Under the pieces are notes generated by a model. It worked only from the letters and a program-made list of their open reading frames with translations. It was not told the DNA's origin and ran no database searches. From Vampirovibrionales bacterium (GTDB taxonomy: Bacteria > Cyanobacteriota > Vampirovibrionia > Vampirovibrionales > JAGQHJ01), in contig JANWKX010000121.1 in NCBI GenBank assembly GCA_025451145.1, positions 1-6,798 of the forward strand: a stretch of 6,798 bases of DNA, given 5' to 3'. The translations under genes were made by a program, and so were the position numbers. Each line of letters opens with the position of its first letter. Position 1 is the first letter of the stretch. Shown in pieces: positions 4,963 through 6,798 of this stretch.

Positions 4963-5601
4963 TTATTGTACGTTATACCTATCCTGTTTGGCTACAGTCT
5001 TCCCTGTTAGGTAAAGTTTGGCCGCTTCGGCCAGGGGAGAATAAGGTGCTTCACTGAGATACTTTGAAAATGCATTTTGAGCGGCTGGTTTCTGGCCGCT
5101 TTGTTGGTAAAGGAGCCCTAAAAGATACCAGGTTCTTAGGTTTTTAGGATGGCCCGCTTGATACTGACGCCATCGTTTAATTTGTTGGGCAAGTTGTTTG
5201 GTCTTACCATACGCCTTCACCAGATGTTCATAATACAAGCTAAAGTCCGGGTTAAGGGCAATGGCTTTCTCGTAATAAGGAAACGACGTCTTTGCTTGAC
5301 CAGAGGCCTCATAGGCTTTTCCAATATCGTGATTTAAAGCTGCCTTAAATGTCTTCGATGCTGTCAGCCCAATGGCAATCTGGTATTCAGCGATGGCCTC
5401 GGTATAATGGTGGGTCGCCATCCATTCCTGGGCCTGATGAAAATGGTAAATGGCGTTTTCATCCATAGAATAAGGGTTTTCACTGAACGCGACGAGGTTT
5501 TGCAACGTCATTATTGAAAATAATAATAGAAGACCGATCCAAACCGTTTTGGATGGGTTCAAATGATGAAATGCCTTAATCCCTTGAATCAGCGCTGGCA
5601 A
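4963..5601 (-). CDS. Membrane-anchored tetratricopeptide repeat (TPR) protein
   Basis: This 212-residue protein has one N-terminal hydrophobic segment (about 19-38, VWIGLLLLFSIM), a signal anchor or uncleaved signal, so the rest is probably extracytoplasmic. TPR-like helical pairs follow at about 50-83 (HFHQAQEWMATHHYTEAIAEY), 86-119 (DIGKAYEASGQAKTSFPYYEKAIALNPD, a clear TPR consensus), a degenerate unit at 120-152, and 154-187 (TWYLLGLLYQQSGQKPAAQNAFSKYL). TPRs mediate protein-protein contacts, so this is likely a scaffold rather than an enzyme. The start is TTG at 5601, chosen because AGGA (5609-5612 on the minus strand) sits 7 nt upstream and the hydrophobic segment follows as expected. 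The gene ends 36 nt before the glycosyltransferase start on the same strand, which suggests co-transcription and a role in the same envelope-polysaccharide process. The specific function is unknown. Confidence 0.85.
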   Translation of the reverse strand: MPALIQGIKAFHHLNPSKTVWIGLLLLFSIMTLQNLVAFSENPYSMDENAIYHFHQAQEWMATHHYTEAIAEYQIAIGLTASKTFKAALNHDIGKAYEASGQAKTSFPYYEKAIALNPDFSLYYEHLVKAYGKTKQLAQQIKRWRQYQAGHPKNLRTWYLLGLLYQQSGQKPAAQNAFSKYLSEAPYSPLAEAAKLYLTGKTVAKQDRYNVQ

Positions 5602-5633
5602 TCCTTATTCCTAAAGTAAGCCTCTCTGGATTC

Positions 5634-5662
5634 ATTTTAAGGCCGCTCAAGGTTGTAAGCAA
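5634..5662 (-). promoter_or_regulatory. Candidate promoter for the TPR-glycosyltransferase operon
   Basis: On the minus strand, TTGCTT (forward 5657-5662) is followed after exactly 17 nt by TAAAAT (forward 5634-5639, 5/6 to TATAAT). This predicts transcription beginning near 5627, about 26 nt before the TTG start. No terminator is evident after the upstream acyltransferase gene, so read-through from it is also possible. Confidence 0.35.
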
Positions 5663-5682
5663 GCTAGACTCCTACCAAGCTA
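5660..5682. repeat. Short direct repeat CAAGCTA
   Basis: CAAGCTA occurs at 5660-5666 and again at 5676-5682, a 16-bp offset, in the 97-nt gap between the acyltransferase and TPR genes. It touches the candidate -35 of the TPR promoter and could be a tandem regulator site. Chance is equally possible for a 7-mer. Confidence 0.3.
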
Positions 5683-5698
5683 TATCAGTTTCGGCCCG

Positions 5699-6798
5699 TT
5701 ATGCCTCTGCTTCTGGGTGAATAGAGGTAATGGCTTGGTAGAGATCGGTTTCCATTTGATGGATAAGCTGCTCAGTGGTTTTCCGCTTGTCATGAACAAA
5801 ATCCTCATAATGATCTTTCAAGTCAATGGGCGCCAGGACTTTCATAACGGCGGTTCGAGGCGGATTAAGCAGATAATCCCCTAAAACTTCACGCTCTAAT
5901 CGGCGAAGTAATTCGACATATCGCTCCCAGCTTATGTCCGGGGAGATTGGGCCATCGTAAATCCCGATAAAATTGACCATCCGTTCCATATCCCAATAAA
6001 AGTTTTTTAAAATCTTTTTTTGATGCTGATGCAGCAACGTTTGGTAAGGGGGTAAATCTTCGGTATTCTCTTTGAGGCGTCTATCCATAGTGTTTCGAAG
6101 GCGTCGCACTCGGCCCAGGTAACTGAGGGAAGGTTCCTCTGGTAAATTGGCAACCTGCTCAAGCTTTCGGATCATATCGGATTCCAGGTGCGTGATTTGC
6201 TCTGGAGAAACCTCCTCCGGGTTTAGGTCATACCCAAATTGGCGAGAGGTTTCAAAAAGAACCAATTTTCGAATCCGCATCAGGCGTTCGTAGTGAGAAC
6301 CACCTTTTTTTATTAACCCGGTGGCCTTTTCAAGCCTCGAAAGAGAACATTCAAGCGCTCTATCAATTCCCTTAGCTGAAAATATATATTTAATGGCGAT
6401 TGGGCAAACAAACAACGATGGCAATTCGGAGAGGGCGTTAAGCTGGTGTTCTTTCTGGAAATCCTGAAGCGCCATAAACGCCAGATGTAGAATACCCGAT
6501 TCCAAAGGCAGTAGGGCATCATTTCGAATGGAAATTTCCCCTTCCACAAAAATAACCAGGGGTCCCCGGTTTTCACTCAAAATGTCTCTGGTCATGGCGA
6601 AAGATGCCCGATCATAGGTCCCTCGAACCACGGAGTAGCATCCCATGTGCTGCATAATCCAGCCCGGAATCCCATGGAGCCAATCAAAAAGCTCTCGTGC
6701 AGCCACATAGTAAAAATTCTCTTGTAGGATTCTGCTTAAACCCGCCATGGCAAATGGATCCCAAAGGGCCGGATGATTCGGGAGCAATAACTGGCGCT
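5699..6798 (-). CDS. PlsC-like glycerolipid acyltransferase, N-terminus beyond the window
   Basis: The reading frame is open to the window edge, so the gene is 5'-truncated here. A TTG at 6787 gives 362 residues but is unlikely to be the real start. The catalytic motif I follows it almost at once, and the codons before it encode RQLL, the strand that normally precedes it. Counting from that TTG, motif I is NHPALWDP (His5, Asp10; HX4D). VVRGTYDRAS (53-62) sits where motif II is expected. IFVEGEISIRND (79-90) corresponds to motif III, usually PEG, here with Val for Pro. FVCPIAIKY (126-134) fits motif IV. Such enzymes move an acyl chain from acyl-ACP or acyl-CoA onto a glycerophosphate-type acceptor at the inner face of the membrane. 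About 220 residues after the catalytic core form a charged, helical extension (ERLMRIRKL, LGRVRRLRNTMDRRLKE) not found in minimal PlsC. The acceptor is unknown. Confidence 0.82.
   Translation of the reverse strand, partial: RQLLLPNHPALWDPFAMAGLSRILQENFYYVAARELFDWLHGIPGWIMQHMGCYSVVRGTYDRASFAMTRDILSENRGPLVIFVEGEISIRNDALLPLESGILHLAFMALQDFQKEHQLNALSELPSLFVCPIAIKYIFSAKGIDRALECSLSRLEKATGLIKKGGSHYERLMRIRKLVLFETSRQFGYDLNPEEVSPEQITHLESDMIRKLEQVANLPEEPSLSYLGRVRRLRNTMDRRLKENTEDLPPYQTLLHQHQKKILKNFYWDMERMVNFIGIYDGPISPDISWERYVELLRRLEREVLGDYLLNPPRTAVMKVLAPIDLKDHYEDFVHDKRKTTEQLIHQMETDLYQAITSIHPEAEA

Noticed and set aside
6313..6576. 87-codon minus-strand frame overlapping the acyltransferase
   Set aside because: It is an alternative frame of the same strand, inside the acyltransferase frame that carries the HX4D and EGE motifs.
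6785..6787. TTG as true start of the acyltransferase
   Set aside because: Catalytic motif I would begin at residue 4, the upstream codons encode a normal preceding strand (RQLL), and the frame is open to the window edge. The gene is therefore truncated by the window rather than starting here.

Overview
The window comes from a bacterium of moderate GC content. LexA has the Gram-positive/cyanobacterial style of recognition helix. The sigma factor is a primary-type RpoD/SigA with a short acidic N-terminus and no long region 1.1 insert. A YqjD/DUF883-like membrane protein sits beside a probable holin-like partner. My best guess is a non-photosynthetic relative of Cyanobacteria (Vampirovibrionia/Melainabacteria) or another Terrabacteria lineage. 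This is inference from protein style, not a database result. I see no mobile element, tRNA, rRNA or CRISPR array.

Layout. (1) 1-469, minus strand: the start of a probable holin-superfamily membrane protein, cut by the window edge, preceded by a small DUF883/YqjD-like protein with a glycine-zipper membrane anchor. (2) 470-777: a divergent intergenic region rich in small perfect palindromes. One, just upstream of lexA, overlaps an 11/14 match to the Gram-positive SOS box and the candidate lexA promoter. (3) 778-1638, plus strand: lexA with all autocleavage residues, then a 23-codon ORF encoding a single hydrophobic helix behind a strong Shine-Dalgarno, then a clear intrinsic terminator. These look like one transcription unit. 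(4) 1639-1963: a mostly empty spacer ending in an extended -10 promoter. (5) 1964-3010: the primary-type sigma factor gene, starting with GTG. (6) 3031-5601, minus strand and convergent with the sigma gene: a TPR membrane protein (TTG start) followed by a 631-residue membrane glycosyltransferase-2 protein with an unusual Cys-containing C-terminal domain. (7) 5699-6798, minus strand: a PlsC-like acyltransferase whose N-terminus lies beyond the window.

How the genes fit together: lexA and the sigma gene are neighbouring global regulators on the plus strand with separate promoters. The minus-strand genes on both sides are envelope-related (membrane-anchored small proteins, a glycosyltransferase, an acyltransferase). 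The most interesting item is the tiny membrane peptide ORF in the lexA transcription unit. It has the architecture and position expected of an SOS-linked membrane peptide, such as a division inhibitor or a membrane-active peptide. That function is inference only.
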